Shown: positions 54,176 to 63,047, counted from the first letter of the stretch. The stretch: 64,000 nt of DNA from Corynebacterium resistens DSM 45100 (GCF_000177535.2 NC_015673.1:2480001-2544000), one strand, 5' to 3'. Notes: generated by a model not told the origin, from the letters alone. Translations and numbers: made by a program.

Positions 54176-54804
54176 TCCTCCCCCGCAGTAGGTTGGTCAG
54201 TATGCTCCTGTTTGCCAGATTCCTTCTCCGCTGAACTGTGAGAAGGTGGCACCGACGGATTCCCCGATGCAGGCTCTCGGCCAGAGACTTCCGCGGACTG
54301 CGGTGACCGCACTACTTGTGTACCGCGGATCCCGGCACCCCAGATCCGGCCAGCGACAGCTGCAATCATTCCCACCAATAGGCTCACGAGGCAATAGCTG
54401 AACCCACCTACCACCTCACCAAACGTGGGGAAAGCCTCCATGCCAGCGCGTAGTTGGGCAGAACTGGCTTCGAGGCCCGCAGCCAAAGAAGCCAGCGCAC
54501 TGTAGGAGGTAAAAGCTCCCAACGCTCCGGTGCCCCAAAGTAGGCGAGGGTTCGACTTCGCATCGGGATACATGGTGATTAACACAGCAAGCAAACCTGC
54601 ACCCACCGCATTGCACAGCATCAGCGATAAGCCTGGCATTCCCCAGATATCCCACAAATAGTTTCCAGAGCTCGGCGCGAGCGAGACCCGTGGCAGTGCC
54701 GTAGATAACAACCAGCGCGCAAAAGTACCGATCATCCCACCGAGAAATACCCATAGGTACTGTCGGGGCACGGTCGGTTGAGAATGCGCGGGCGTGATTG
54801 TCAC
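54172..54804 (-). CDS. crcB: Fluoride channel subunit CrcB (first of a pair)
   Basis: The 210-residue Fluc homologue has GGMIGTFARWLLSTALP, CNAVGAGLLAVLI and GTGALGAFTSYSALASLAAG. The last reads TSYS where canonical channels have TTFS, so this subunit deviates in the Phe/Thr track. The C-terminal 50 residues are a hydrophilic tail (SAEKESGKQEHTDQPTAGEE) not usual for the family. It pairs with the next, overlapping crcB gene. Confidence 0.9.
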   Translation of the reverse strand: MTITPAHSQPTVPRQYLWVFLGGMIGTFARWLLSTALPRVSLAPSSGNYLWDIWGMPGLSLMLCNAVGAGLLAVLITMYPDAKSNPRLLWGTGALGAFTSYSALASLAAGLEASSAQLRAGMEAFPTFGEVVGGFSYCLVSLLVGMIAAVAGRIWGAGIRGTQVVRSPQSAEVSGREPASGNPSVPPSHSSAEKESGKQEHTDQPTAGEE

Positions 54805-54982
54805 GTCATTAGCCTACAATTTTCAATTTGAAGTGAGAACCTCTGCACCTGAAAACAAACACGACCCATTCAAGGTAACCGCGGGCTGCTGTAGAGGACG
54901 TGACTCTCCTAACGGAATTCTGCCCCTTCCGAAAGCACGAACCACATTCAAACGGCAATCGGTGTAACCCGCACCACCTTTA

Positions 54983-54998
54983 TGTTGATTAATCAACA
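54983..54998. promoter_or_regulatory. 16-bp perfect palindrome (probable MarR operator)
   Basis: TGTTGATTAATCAACA lies 65 bases before the marR start and 179 bases before the divergent crcB. Its AT-rich centre and length fit MarR-type autoregulation. Confidence 0.6.
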
Positions 54999-55062
54999 AG
55001 TTTGTAGTGTTGTCTGAAGTAAAGCAACTACTTCAGCGCTCGTTTCCACATGAGGTGAGATT

Positions 55063-55593
55063 TTGAGTAACCACTCCGCGCCGAATAACCGGCCCTCGGC
55101 TGATTCCGTCACCACCCGCCCCTCCACTGACTCCAAGGGGGATCCCCGGTGGCTGTCAACCGAAGAACAAGCCACTTGGCGCGACTGGATTTTTGTCACT
55201 TCACGGATCGACGCCGCGATGGCCCGCGAGTTGCAACGCAACTCAGAACTATCGCTCGCCGACTATACGGTCCTAGTACCGCTATCTGAACATCCCGAGC
55301 AGCGGGAACGAATCGCGGCTCTCGCGGAGATTCTGCAGTGGGATCGTTCTCGGTTGTCACACCAGATCACACGCATGTCGAAGCGCGGTCTAGTGCGCCG
55401 CGAGTCCTGCGCTGAAGACGGCCGAGGCGCATTCGTCGCCATTGAACCAGCCGGCATGGATGCTATCAGGGAAGCTGCGCCGGCCCACGTGGAATCCGTG
55501 CGCAATTACTTCTTCGATCTCCTTGACGAGCGGGATCAGCAGGGCATGGCGCGGGTTCTCCGCAAACTAGCTACTCAATTTGAAGATCAGTAG
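55063..55593 (+). CDS. MarR-family transcriptional regulator
   Basis: The 176-residue winged-helix protein has a 30-residue disordered N-terminus, then SLADYTVLVPLSEHPEQRERIAALAEILQWDRSRLSHQITRMSKRGLVRRESCAEDGRGAFVAIEPAGMDAI, the MarR recognition helix and wing. The start is TTG with GAGGTGAG just upstream. A perfect 16-bp palindrome in the upstream region is a likely autoregulatory site. The effector and other targets are unknown; the divergent crcB pair is a possible target. Confidence 0.87.
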   Translation: MSNHSAPNNRPSADSVTTRPSTDSKGDPRWLSTEEQATWRDWIFVTSRIDAAMARELQRNSELSLADYTVLVPLSEHPEQRERIAALAEILQWDRSRLSHQITRMSKRGLVRRESCAEDGRGAFVAIEPAGMDAIREAAPAHVESVRNYFFDLLDERDQQGMARVLRKLATQFEDQ

Positions 55594-55631
55594 GGCCTAA
55601 AAGGCGAAATCGCTGGCGGCGCGCGAGGGAC

Positions 55632-57137
55632 TTAAGGCATTGGCGCGATGTCCCGCGCCAGATCGCTGAACTTGGAAAATTGCAGCTGGTGAGCAACAGT
55701 GACCGTGCCAATGGGTCCGCCACGGTGCTTTGCCAAGATAATGTCCGCTTCACCTTGGCGTTCATGATCGCGGTTCTGCGAATCAGGGCGGTGGATCAGC
55801 ATCACCATGTCTGCATCCTGCTCAAGCGAACCGGACTCACGGAGGTCAGAAACCCTCGGCAGCGCATCCTCACCACGAGCCTCCACGCCACGGTTGAGCT
55901 GCGAAATAGCGATGACTGGCACGTTGACCTCTTTGGCCAACAGCTTAAGCTGGCGGGAAAACTCGGAGACTTCTTGCTGGCGAGATTCCACTCGCTTTCC
56001 GGAGCTCATCAGCTGTAGGTAGTCCACGACCACTAGAGCTAGATCCGCCTGTTGCTTCAGCCTTCTAGCCTTCGAACGAATTTCCATCATCGTTAGATTC
56101 GGCGAATCATCAATATAAATTGGGGCCTCTGCTATTTCGCCGATCCGGGCGGTAAGTCGATTCCAGTCTTCGTCATCCATCTTGCCACCACGCATCGCTG
56201 ATAGGTGCACGTTGGCTTCCGCCGAGAAGATGCGCATCATTACTTCCGACTTGCTCATTTCCAAACTAAACAGCGCCGAAGTCTTACCTTGGCGAATCGA
56301 AGCGCTTCGCATGAAGTCCAACGCCAGCGTGGATTTACCGACACCCGGGCGTGCAGCCACAATGACCATCTGCCCACCGCTAAGGCCATTGGTGAGGTCA
56401 TCCAAATCCCGGAAACCAGTTTCGATGCCCTTTGCTTGCCCACCGGAACTTAAGTCTTCAATTTCATCCATCGTGGATTCCAGCAGTGCCTCGAAGACTT
56501 CATAGTCTTCACTCGCAGAATCATTGGTGATGGAGAACATCTCCTGTTGGGCGTTATCCACGACGGTGGCAACTTCCGCGCCCTCAATCCCGGAGTATCC
56601 CAACTGCACAATCCGCGTTCCAGCGTGGACGAGCTTGCGCAGCGTGGACTTCTCCTTGACCAGCGCTGCGTAGTAACCCACGTTTGCACTGGTAGGGGTC
56701 TTCGAAAGAATGCTGTGAAGGTAAGGTGCCCCACCTACCGCTTCCAGCACACCGTCGCGATCGAGGTAGCCCGCGACGATGACGGGGTCGACTTCTTTTC
56801 CTTCGCCATAAAGGCGCCAAATGGTATCGAAAATAGTCTTGTGCGCGGGACGGTAGAAGTCATCGCCCGTGAGTATCTCCACCACATCGGCAATCGCGTC
56901 CTTATCGAGCATCATGCCACCGAGCACGCCTTGTTCCGCGCCAATGTTCTGCGGCATTTCCCGCGCTATATCTTGGTATTTGTCGCGTTTACCTCCGCTA
57001 AAACCCCCTGACCGCCCACCTTCACGTTGGGAATTGTTGGCGCTCCAAGAATCCACACCGGTGTCTCCCGGTTCCATGGGAGGTTCTTCCGGGAACGGAA
57101 TGTCATCAAAGTTGATATCAGGGTTTTGCGGGCTCAT
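55632..57137 (-). CDS. dnaB: Replicative DNA helicase DnaB
   Basis: About 501 residues. The N-terminal domain has AEQGVLGGMMLDKDAIADV. The RecA-like domain has Walker A ARPGVGKSTLALDF, Walker B VVVDYLQLMSS and SQLNRGVEAR. No intein interrupts it, unlike in some mycobacteria. I chose ATG 57137 because TATGGT ends seven bases before it, so the upstream ATG at 57149 lies inside the -10 box. It unwinds DNA at the fork. It is convergent with marR. Confidence 0.95.
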   Translation of the reverse strand: MSPQNPDINFDDIPFPEEPPMEPGDTGVDSWSANNSQREGGRSGGFSGGKRDKYQDIAREMPQNIGAEQGVLGGMMLDKDAIADVVEILTGDDFYRPAHKTIFDTIWRLYGEGKEVDPVIVAGYLDRDGVLEAVGGAPYLHSILSKTPTSANVGYYAALVKEKSTLRKLVHAGTRIVQLGYSGIEGAEVATVVDNAQQEMFSITNDSASEDYEVFEALLESTMDEIEDLSSGGQAKGIETGFRDLDDLTNGLSGGQMVIVAARPGVGKSTLALDFMRSASIRQGKTSALFSLEMSKSEVMMRIFSAEANVHLSAMRGGKMDDEDWNRLTARIGEIAEAPIYIDDSPNLTMMEIRSKARRLKQQADLALVVVDYLQLMSSGKRVESRQQEVSEFSRQLKLLAKEVNVPVIAISQLNRGVEARGEDALPRVSDLRESGSLEQDADMVMLIHRPDSQNRDHERQGEADIILAKHRGGPIGTVTVAHQLQFSKFSDLARDIAPMP

Positions 57138-57144
57138 GTGTCTA

Positions 57145-57150
57145 ACCATA
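57145..57150 (-). promoter_or_regulatory. -10 box of dnaB (probable leaderless transcript)
   Basis: TATGGT on the minus strand ends seven bases before ATG 57137. Confidence 0.45.
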
Positions 57151-57258
57151 GTGCGCGTTCACGACATCGAACACGTCCACCCGCAAGGATCGGTGAAGCC
57201 CTCTCGCCTCCTAATCTGGGGCAGAAATCGGAGGTCCCGCCCCCACCGTCCGGGCGCG

Positions 57259-57434
57259 TTATCCACAGGCTGTTGGGGATAACTCTGTGGATGTTATGTG
57301 TATAAATCCTCTTTCCCCAGCTCGGCTTGTGAATAACTTGTGGATAGCCGAGGCCCTGACCTGCACATTCTCCTATTTTCGCAGGTCACAGCGTTAAAAT
57401 TTCTTCAACTGGGGAAAACGGAGCCGGTGGATAA
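57259..57434. other. Cluster of DnaA-box-like 9-mers upstream of dnaB
   Basis: The gene-free stretch 57151-57612 holds TTATCCACA (57259-57267, perfect consensus). The minus-strand matches are CTATCCACA (57339-57347), TTATCCACC (57426-57434) and the weaker ACATCCACA (57286-57294). The rest of the stretch is AT-richer toward 57480 and has no supported gene. Confidence 0.55.
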
Positions 57435-57651
57435 CTTCCGTCACAGACGTTTCCGCAGGTAGCAAATTTTGACATTTTTATACCTGCTGGTCACGCAATT
57501 AAGACTTTGTTTGCCTTAAAAGCCACCATTTCCAACACGTTTTCCACAAGCAACCCTATTCGCAGGTTCTCCTCCACATTCCACAAAACCAACACCCCCA
57601 CATTCTCCTAAAATGCCACCCCAGGTGATTTTGTCTACTAAACCTAAATGC

Positions 57652-59277
57652 ATGACTCATTCGCAGCACCAACAACCACTAGCACCACAACAAACCACGC
57701 CAGACTCCCCTCTCGACCTCCTTATCGTCGGCGCTGGCATTTCCGGCATCGACCTCGCCCACCATGTGGCCAACAACTTCCCCACATGGCAGTGGGCCGT
57801 GGTGGATTCCAATTCGGATATCGGAGGTACGTGGAACACTTTCACCTACCCGGGAATCAGATCAGATTCGGACATGGCAACCTTTTCCTTCCCATTCGAG
57901 CGCTGGCGCCATCACGGCACCCTGGGGTCCGGGGCTCGGATTAAAGAACACGTCCGGGATGCTGCCGCCGAATGTGGCGCCCTCGATCGGCTCACGCTGA
58001 GCACGTGGGTTCGCCACGCAAATTTCAACACCGCCCGTGGCCTCTGGGAAGTCGATGCTGTAGAAGGCCCTGCCCGTAGCAATAACGCAGAAGGGTCGGT
58101 ACGTGGCGTCGAGAAGAAGGACAAAGGCTATACCGTCTACACCCGTCGCCTCCATTTCGCCGCAGGATACTACCGGCACAGTGCCGGCTTTACGGCAGCG
58201 ATTTCTGGTCTAGATAGGTTCGAAGGCACGGTTATCCACCCGCAAAGGTGGCCGGAGGACATTGATGTTCGTGGAAAGAATGTTATCATCATTGGCTCCG
58301 GTGCCACCGCCGTCACCCTACTGCCCGCTTTGCACTCAATGGGTGCCCATCCTACGATGCTGCAACGCACACCAACGTACATTGCCCCATTGCCTGAGAC
58401 GGATGTCATCAGCACCGTCACCGGCGCCATCATCGGAACCAAAGGTAGCCGAGGAAAAGTCGCAACCCGCATAGCCCGCACCGGGCACATCTTCCGCGAC
58501 ATGGCGCAGTATCACCTCTGCCAGACATTCCCCACACTCGCCCGCGGCGCCTTCTGGGCAATGAACCGCGCTTTCGTGGACAGCGAAGAGATTCGCCGTA
58601 ATTTCACCCCACCATACGGCCCATGGGATCAGCGCGTGTGTAAATCCCCCGGCGGCGACTTCTTCCGCGCGCTGCAACAAGGGGCGCAGGTTGTCACCGG
58701 AATCATCGACTCGGTCGAGGCCACGGGCATTCGCCTGAAAGAAGGCGCTTTCCTCCCCGCCGATATCATCGTCACAGCCACCGGCTTGCAGCTGCAGGCT
58801 TTCGGCAATGCTGGCTTTAGCGTGGATGGTACCGACGTGCCAACCCGGTCCATGGTTGCATACCGCAGCATGATGGCCAATCGCTTGCCGAACTTCACTT
58901 ACACCATTGGCTACCTGAACCAGTCGTGGACATTGCGAGCGGATATGACTTCGCGCTACCTCGTCCAGCTCTGGAAAGACATGGAATCGCGCGGCGAACT
59001 ATTCGCCTGCCCGGTGCTCCCGGAGGATTTGCCAGCCGATCGGCCAATGCTGGAAATGGAGTCCGGTTATATCCGCCGTTCGGTAGACGATTTGCCCCGC
59101 CAGGCAGCACGCGACCCGTGGCGCATGGAACACGATTACATCAAGGAACGCCGAACGTTCTTGGGTTCGGATAACACCCTAGACATGGCCTTCGGGGCAG
59201 ATGCCCTGGCAGCGGCCGCTCCCCTCGCTTCCGGTGCTGGCGGTGGTGGCGCTGAACAACTGGTAATGCCCTCATAG
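57652..59277 (+). CDS. Flavin-containing (Baeyer-Villiger-type) monooxygenase
   Basis: About 541 residues. The FAD fingerprint is LIVGAGISGIDLAHH, followed by GGTWNTFTYPGIRSD. The Baeyer-Villiger fingerprint F-x-G-x-x-x-H-x-x-x-W-P appears as FEGTVIHPQRWP, and the NADPH motif is IIIGSGATAVTLLPAL. Such enzymes, including EthA-type activators of thioamide drugs, oxidise ketones or sulfur compounds. ATG 57613 is an alternative start; neither has a clear ribosome binding site. The gene sits between dnaB and rplI, breaking the usual block of replication and ribosomal genes, which suggests insertion of an accessory gene. Confidence 0.9.
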   Translation: MTHSQHQQPLAPQQTTPDSPLDLLIVGAGISGIDLAHHVANNFPTWQWAVVDSNSDIGGTWNTFTYPGIRSDSDMATFSFPFERWRHHGTLGSGARIKEHVRDAAAECGALDRLTLSTWVRHANFNTARGLWEVDAVEGPARSNNAEGSVRGVEKKDKGYTVYTRRLHFAAGYYRHSAGFTAAISGLDRFEGTVIHPQRWPEDIDVRGKNVIIIGSGATAVTLLPALHSMGAHPTMLQRTPTYIAPLPETDVISTVTGAIIGTKGSRGKVATRIARTGHIFRDMAQYHLCQTFPTLARGAFWAMNRAFVDSEEIRRNFTPPYGPWDQRVCKSPGGDFFRALQQGAQVVTGIIDSVEATGIRLKEGAFLPADIIVTATGLQLQAFGNAGFSVDGTDVPTRSMVAYRSMMANRLPNFTYTIGYLNQSWTLRADMTSRYLVQLWKDMESRGELFACPVLPEDLPADRPMLEMESGYIRRSVDDLPRQAARDPWRMEHDYIKERRTFLGSDNTLDMAFGADALAAAAPLASGAGGGGAEQLVMPS

Positions 59278-59648
59278 CCGCACAAAAAAAGGGGGCCTGC
59301 TGGTGCCCACGCAACTTCCATCGCGCGGTTACCGCAGACCCCTTCTTCGGTGCTGTTGTCTAGATAGGTCTTGTTCTCTAGAAGGGTCTCCCTCTAGATC
59401 ATTTTCTAGTGCCTTGAGTCGTTTGGTGTTTCATTCACCTAGGCCTCAGCCGATCTTTGCTCTCGTTTGGCCAGTGCACGCTTACTTTCAAACCGGCGTT
59501 GTCTAGGCGCCGGCTTTGGCTTGACGCCACGAAGTCCCCCTGCAAGGGCGTTGTCTAGGCGCCCAGTGTGGGTTCTATGTGCGGGCCTACCCCGACGTTG
59601 TCTAGGCGTCGAGAACCGAAAGCCACGGTGAGGCTGACCACGCCTTGA
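59278..59648. other. Gene-free region between monooxygenase and rplI with hairpin array
   Basis: No gene is supported. It is rich in CTAG words and contains the three covarying hairpins listed separately, plus a related unpaired TTGTCTAGA at 59356-59364 and a small hairpin (CGCC/GGCG, 59641-59655) across the rplI stop codon. Confidence 0.6.
59493..59611. repeat. Array of three hairpins with invariant loop TTGTCTAGG and covarying stems
   Basis: Loops at 59499-59507, 59551-59559 and 59598-59606 are identical (TTGTCTAGG). Their stems differ but stay paired: CCGGCG/CGCCGG, GGGCG/CGCCC and CGACG/CGTCG. On the minus strand (rplI sense) the loop reads CCTAGACAA. Compensated stem changes point to selection on the structure, probably as RNA in the 3' region of the rpsF-ssb-rplI transcript. 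Confidence 0.7.
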
Positions 59649-60101
59649 TTAGGCGGCCACAACCTCGAAACGGAGGTTTGCAACGACATCAGAGTGCAGC
59701 TTGACCTCGACAGAGTACATGCCGGTGGACTTGATCTGTCCCTTGCCCAGCTTGATGCTCTTCTTTTCCAGGGAACGGCCGTTAGCCTTCTTCACTGCAG
59801 CGGCGATGTCTTCAGTGGTAACAGAGCCGAACAGCTTGCCTGCCTCAGAGGTGCGAACAGAGATGGTCACACCGGACAGAGCCTCGAGCTCAGCCTTAAC
59901 CTCGCGCGCGTGATCCAGATCGCGGATCGCACGAGCTTCCTGGGCACGCTTGATGCCCTCGATCTGCTTCTCAGCACCGCGGGTAGCAACAATTGCGTAG
60001 CCACGTGGAAGCAGGTAGTTACGTCCATAGCCAGCCTTGACCTCGACGATGTCGCCTGGGACACCGAGGTTGTCAACGGTGGCGGTAAGGATCAGCTTCA
60101 T
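59649..60101 (-). CDS. rplI: 50S ribosomal protein L9
   Basis: The 150-residue protein of normal length begins MKLILTATVDNLGVPGDIVEVKAGYGRNYLLPRGYA, the L9 signature. A long connecting helix follows, then a C-terminal rRNA-binding domain (KLFGSVTTEDIAAAV). AAAGG lies before the ATG. It follows ssb by 50 bases. rpsR, present between ssb and rplI in mycobacteria, is absent here. Confidence 0.97.
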   Translation of the reverse strand: MKLILTATVDNLGVPGDIVEVKAGYGRNYLLPRGYAIVATRGAEKQIEGIKRAQEARAIRDLDHAREVKAELEALSGVTISVRTSEAGKLFGSVTTEDIAAAVKKANGRSLEKKSIKLGKGQIKSTGMYSVEVKLHSDVVANLRFEVVAA

Positions 60102-60151
60102 GATCCAACCTTTCGTTGTGCGTGGAGTTGACTTGTTTTAGTGATTAATTT

Positions 60152-60793
60152 CTAAAATGGCGGCTCATCATCGCCGTCACCAAAACCGGACTGCGGTGCG
60201 GAGTTCCACGGGTCATCCATCGCGGCATTACGGCCGCTGAAGCCCTGATTCCCCTGATTACCGCCGTTGTCACGCCCACCTTGTGGGCCACCAAATCCAC
60301 CCTGGTTGCCGCGGGAACCTTGGCCACCCTGATTTCCAGAGTTGCCACCGAATCCACCTTGGCCACCCTGACCGCCGGCGTTTCCGCCGAACCCGCCTTG
60401 GTTGTAGCCACCCTGGCCACCACCGCGGGAAACCTTGTTCACCTGGGCGGTTGCAAAGCGCAGGGACGGGCCGACCTCGTCGACCTCAACCTCCATGACG
60501 GTACGGCGCTCGCCATTCTTATCATCGTAAGAACGCTGGCGAAGACGGCCAGTGACGATCACACGATCGCCCTTGTGCAGGGTTTCTGCCACGTTTTCTG
60601 CAGCTTGGCGCCACACATTGCATGTCAGGAATACTGCCTCTCCATCCACATATTGCCCAGCCTGAGCGTCATAACGACGTGGCGTGGAAGCGACGCGGAA
60701 GTTAGCTACCGCGGCGCCGTTCTGGATGAAGCGCAGCTCAGGATCGGCAACGATGTTGCCAACCACGGTGATTGGAATATCGCCCTGTGCCAT
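60152..60793 (-). CDS. ssb: Single-stranded DNA-binding protein SSB
   Basis: The 213-residue protein has an OB fold (residues 1-115: [59 protein letters not shown]), then a Gly/Gln/Asn-rich repeat linker. The acidic C-terminal tip GDGDDEPPF recruits partner proteins. GAGG lies upstream of the ATG. It is in operon with rpsF and rplI. Confidence 0.97.
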   Translation of the reverse strand: MAQGDIPITVVGNIVADPELRFIQNGAAVANFRVASTPRRYDAQAGQYVDGEAVFLTCNVWRQAAENVAETLHKGDRVIVTGRLRQRSYDDKNGERRTVMEVEVDEVGPSLRFATAQVNKVSRGGGQGGYNQGGFGGNAGGQGGQGGFGGNSGNQGGQGSRGNQGGFGGPQGGRDNGGNQGNQGFSGRNAAMDDPWNSAPQSGFGDGDDEPPF

Positions 60794-60863
60794 GTGTATT
60801 ACCTCGCCTCGAAAAAATTTGGGTGTGGTGTTGCGTTACACGTCCGGTTTACAAGGACTAGAG

Positions 60864-61151
60864 TTACGCGTCCTTGCGCAGCACCTTGGTGCGCATGATG
60901 TCGTCGTTGATCTTAAGCACGCGGTCAAGCTCCTGCACGGTAGCCGATTCACACTTCAGATCGAGAACAACGTAGATGCCCTCGTCCTTCTTGTTAATCG
61001 GGTACTCGAGGCGACGCTTGCCCCAAATGTCGACCTTCTCAACGGTACCGTTTTCCTTGCGGACAATCTCCAAGTACTTGTCCAGCGACGGGGCAACGGT
61101 GCGCTCATCCTGGGAAGGGTCGATGATGATCATCATCTCGTATTGACGCAC
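60864..61151 (-). CDS. rpsF: 30S ribosomal protein S6
   Basis: The 95-residue product read from GTG 61151 ([19 protein letters not shown]) matches the usual S6 length and N-terminus. ATG 61160, nine bases upstream, is only two bases from the AGGAGG and is less likely. The S6 core includes [23 protein letters not shown]. First gene of the rpsF-ssb-rplI operon. Confidence 0.95.
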   Translation of the reverse strand: MRQYEMMIIIDPSQDERTVAPSLDKYLEIVRKENGTVEKVDIWGKRRLEYPINKKDEGIYVVLDLKCESATVQELDRVLKINDDIMRTKVLRKDA

Positions 61152-61283
61152 GGACCTCATCACCTCCTGTGGTCTTAATGTTTTCGGCCATACCCGGGTT
61201 TGGGCATGGCAGGAGGGTCGTTGCGTCAGCAACTTTTCCAGATTACCGCGTGCACGCCGAAATAAGAAACGGCCCTCGCAGAG

Positions 61284-61469
61284 CTAACCCTTGGTCGCGA
61301 TGAAAATAGCTGTCGTGGTTGGCACTATCGTCATGAATACGATGGCGATCGCAAATAGGGTCCACACCAACTTGCGTGGCTTATTCAGGCTAAAACTCGC
61401 AAATGATGCCCCGAAAAACAAAAACCCAATCAGCACACTGCCGATCGTCACCCACATCGTTGGACTCAT
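61284..61469 (-). CDS. Small two-helix membrane protein
   Basis: A 61-residue protein with two hydrophobic segments (WVTIGSVLIGFLFFGASFASF and VWTLFAIAIVFMTIVPTTTAIFIA) joined by SLNKPRKL. Its ATG overlaps the stop of the glycosyltransferase gene (ATGA), so it is translationally coupled and may be an accessory to that enzyme. I do not recognise the family. Confidence 0.72.
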   Translation of the reverse strand: MSPTMWVTIGSVLIGFLFFGASFASFSLNKPRKLVWTLFAIAIVFMTIVPTTTAIFIATKG

Positions 61470-63040
61470 GATCGCTGCACCTTTCTGGCAGTTCCTACCG
61501 CCTGGCCTTCGTGTTCACTTGCGCTTTTACGGGCCTGTTCGCGTTTGCTTTGGTTTTCTTCATTGTCTACCGACGCCACGCTCTTTTCGAAATCACCCTC
61601 CCCAGCACTACCGTTTACGGCTACTTCGCGGTCCTTAGCCAGCATCCGACGAATCACCAGTACCGCCATAAATATCAGCAGCCCCAAACGGATCACCGTC
61701 ATAGAATCCGCCAACCATTCCGGTGCCTGTTGCCCCGAAGGCAGGAATTGCCACATACGGACATACCAGTACACAGTTTCCAATGCAGCCCACCCAAACA
61801 CGAGTCTCCACTTGGGAAGCGCCAGCACCAGCAACGGAACCAGCCAAATTGAATACTGCGGGCTCCACACCTTGTTGGTAATCATGAAAGCCAACAAGGC
61901 CAAGAACGCGACCTCGCCTACCTGTGGTGTGCGTGGCGCCTTGAACACCACCAACCAAGCCAGTGCCAACAGGCACACCACCAGCAAAGCGAAGGTAATC
62001 AAGTTGAGTGTCTGCACACCATCGACTGCCTTAGACGGTGAATTACCATCCCATGCCTGGCTACCAGTGAGGTGCGCAAGCACCGCGTAGATGGTCGAGC
62101 CTTCCCAACCACGCTGGGAGTTCAAGCGGAAAAATTCCCCCCAGCCCTGCGGGGACATCAGATAGATCGGCAGGTTTACTGCCGCCAAGGTGATGAACAT
62201 GCCCGAGAGCATTCGGGCCAGTGGCATCCACAATCGGTTACGCAGACACAACAGGATGATGGCCCCGCCGATGAAGGCCGGCCACAACTTCGCACTGATC
62301 CCTAGTCCGATCATCACTCCTGCTAACGCGGGGCGCCGGTGTGCCCACAGCGCAATGGCGGCAACGGCTGGAAGTACCGATAGCAAATCGAAGTTAGTGA
62401 AGGCGTGCACGAGGACCAGGGGCGAAGCGGCCATCAGGAGGGTATCCCACGGCCGGTTTCCAGTGAGCTTCACCATGATGGCCACCGCCACCATCCACGC
62501 AGCCCCCAAGACAATGCAGTTCACCGCAAAATAGACTGCCCCCTCGGGCACCTGATCCATTCCCAGTGGCTTAAACAGGTCGTAGATGAAGTGGGCAATG
62601 ACGGCGTTCATCCACTGGAACAACCCCGATAACACGGGATACTCCATGTAGCGCACTGCCCCGTCTGAACCTTGCCACGAATTCAGGTACGGAAAGAGCT
62701 GTTCGTCGAGTTTGTGGGAGTGATACAGCGAAATCGTGTCGTTGTAACAGGCGCTGGTGTATTGACGGCGGCCACTCCAATCGATGAAGGGCCCTCCCTG
62801 CCCATGCCCAGTGCGCACGCACTGCCCCTTTTGCAGGTAGCCCAGCGTGAGGAAGAAGCCGGATACCGCGACCAAAACGCGCAGCGGAGTCCACCACGCA
62901 GCGCGCCCAATCAGTGCGTGTTTACCGGGTTTGCCACCAAGGAAGCCAATAAACCCCGACGCCATGGGTTCTGTTTCCGAGGGAAGCACTCGCTTGTGAT
63001 TGCTTTCCAAAGGGCGCAGGGGCGTCGGGGTTGTTGTCAT
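61466..63040 (-). CDS. GT87-family polyprenol-dependent membrane glycosyltransferase (DUF2029)
   Basis: About 524 residues with ten or more predicted helices. After the first helix is a periplasmic-side loop with FIDWSGRRQYTSACYNDTISLYH and YMEYPVLSGLFQW. Later GLGISAKLWPAFIGG and ITNKVWSPQYSIWLVPLLVL are typical GT87 (PimE/AftC-like) elements. These enzymes transfer mannose or arabinose from polyprenyl phosphate outside the membrane. Position beside ponA and rpsF matches Rv0051 of M. tuberculosis. ATG 63040 is preceded by TATAAT with a seven-base gap, a clear leaderless arrangement. The sugar and acceptor are unknown. Confidence 0.87.
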   Translation of the reverse strand: MTTTPTPLRPLESNHKRVLPSETEPMASGFIGFLGGKPGKHALIGRAAWWTPLRVLVAVSGFFLTLGYLQKGQCVRTGHGQGGPFIDWSGRRQYTSACYNDTISLYHSHKLDEQLFPYLNSWQGSDGAVRYMEYPVLSGLFQWMNAVIAHFIYDLFKPLGMDQVPEGAVYFAVNCIVLGAAWMVAVAIMVKLTGNRPWDTLLMAASPLVLVHAFTNFDLLSVLPAVAAIALWAHRRPALAGVMIGLGISAKLWPAFIGGAIILLCLRNRLWMPLARMLSGMFITLAAVNLPIYLMSPQGWGEFFRLNSQRGWEGSTIYAVLAHLTGSQAWDGNSPSKAVDGVQTLNLITFALLVVCLLALAWLVVFKAPRTPQVGEVAFLALLAFMITNKVWSPQYSIWLVPLLVLALPKWRLVFGWAALETVYWYVRMWQFLPSGQQAPEWLADSMTVIRLGLLIFMAVLVIRRMLAKDREVAVNGSAGEGDFEKSVASVDNEENQSKREQARKSASEHEGQAVGTARKVQRS

Positions 63041-63047
63041 GGTCGGC

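Noticed and set aside
54805..55062. Fluoride riboswitch before the crcB pair
   Set aside because: I could not find the conserved crcB-motif core in the upstream sequence.
57150..57612. Chromosomal replication origin
   Set aside because: DnaA-like boxes are present, but dnaA and dnaN are not adjacent and only one box is a perfect match. It is reported as a box cluster only.
59278..59648. Known 6C RNA or ordinary terminator
   Set aside because: The loops lack the run of six cytosines, and the hairpins have no T-runs; the loop is a fixed TTGTCTAGG instead.
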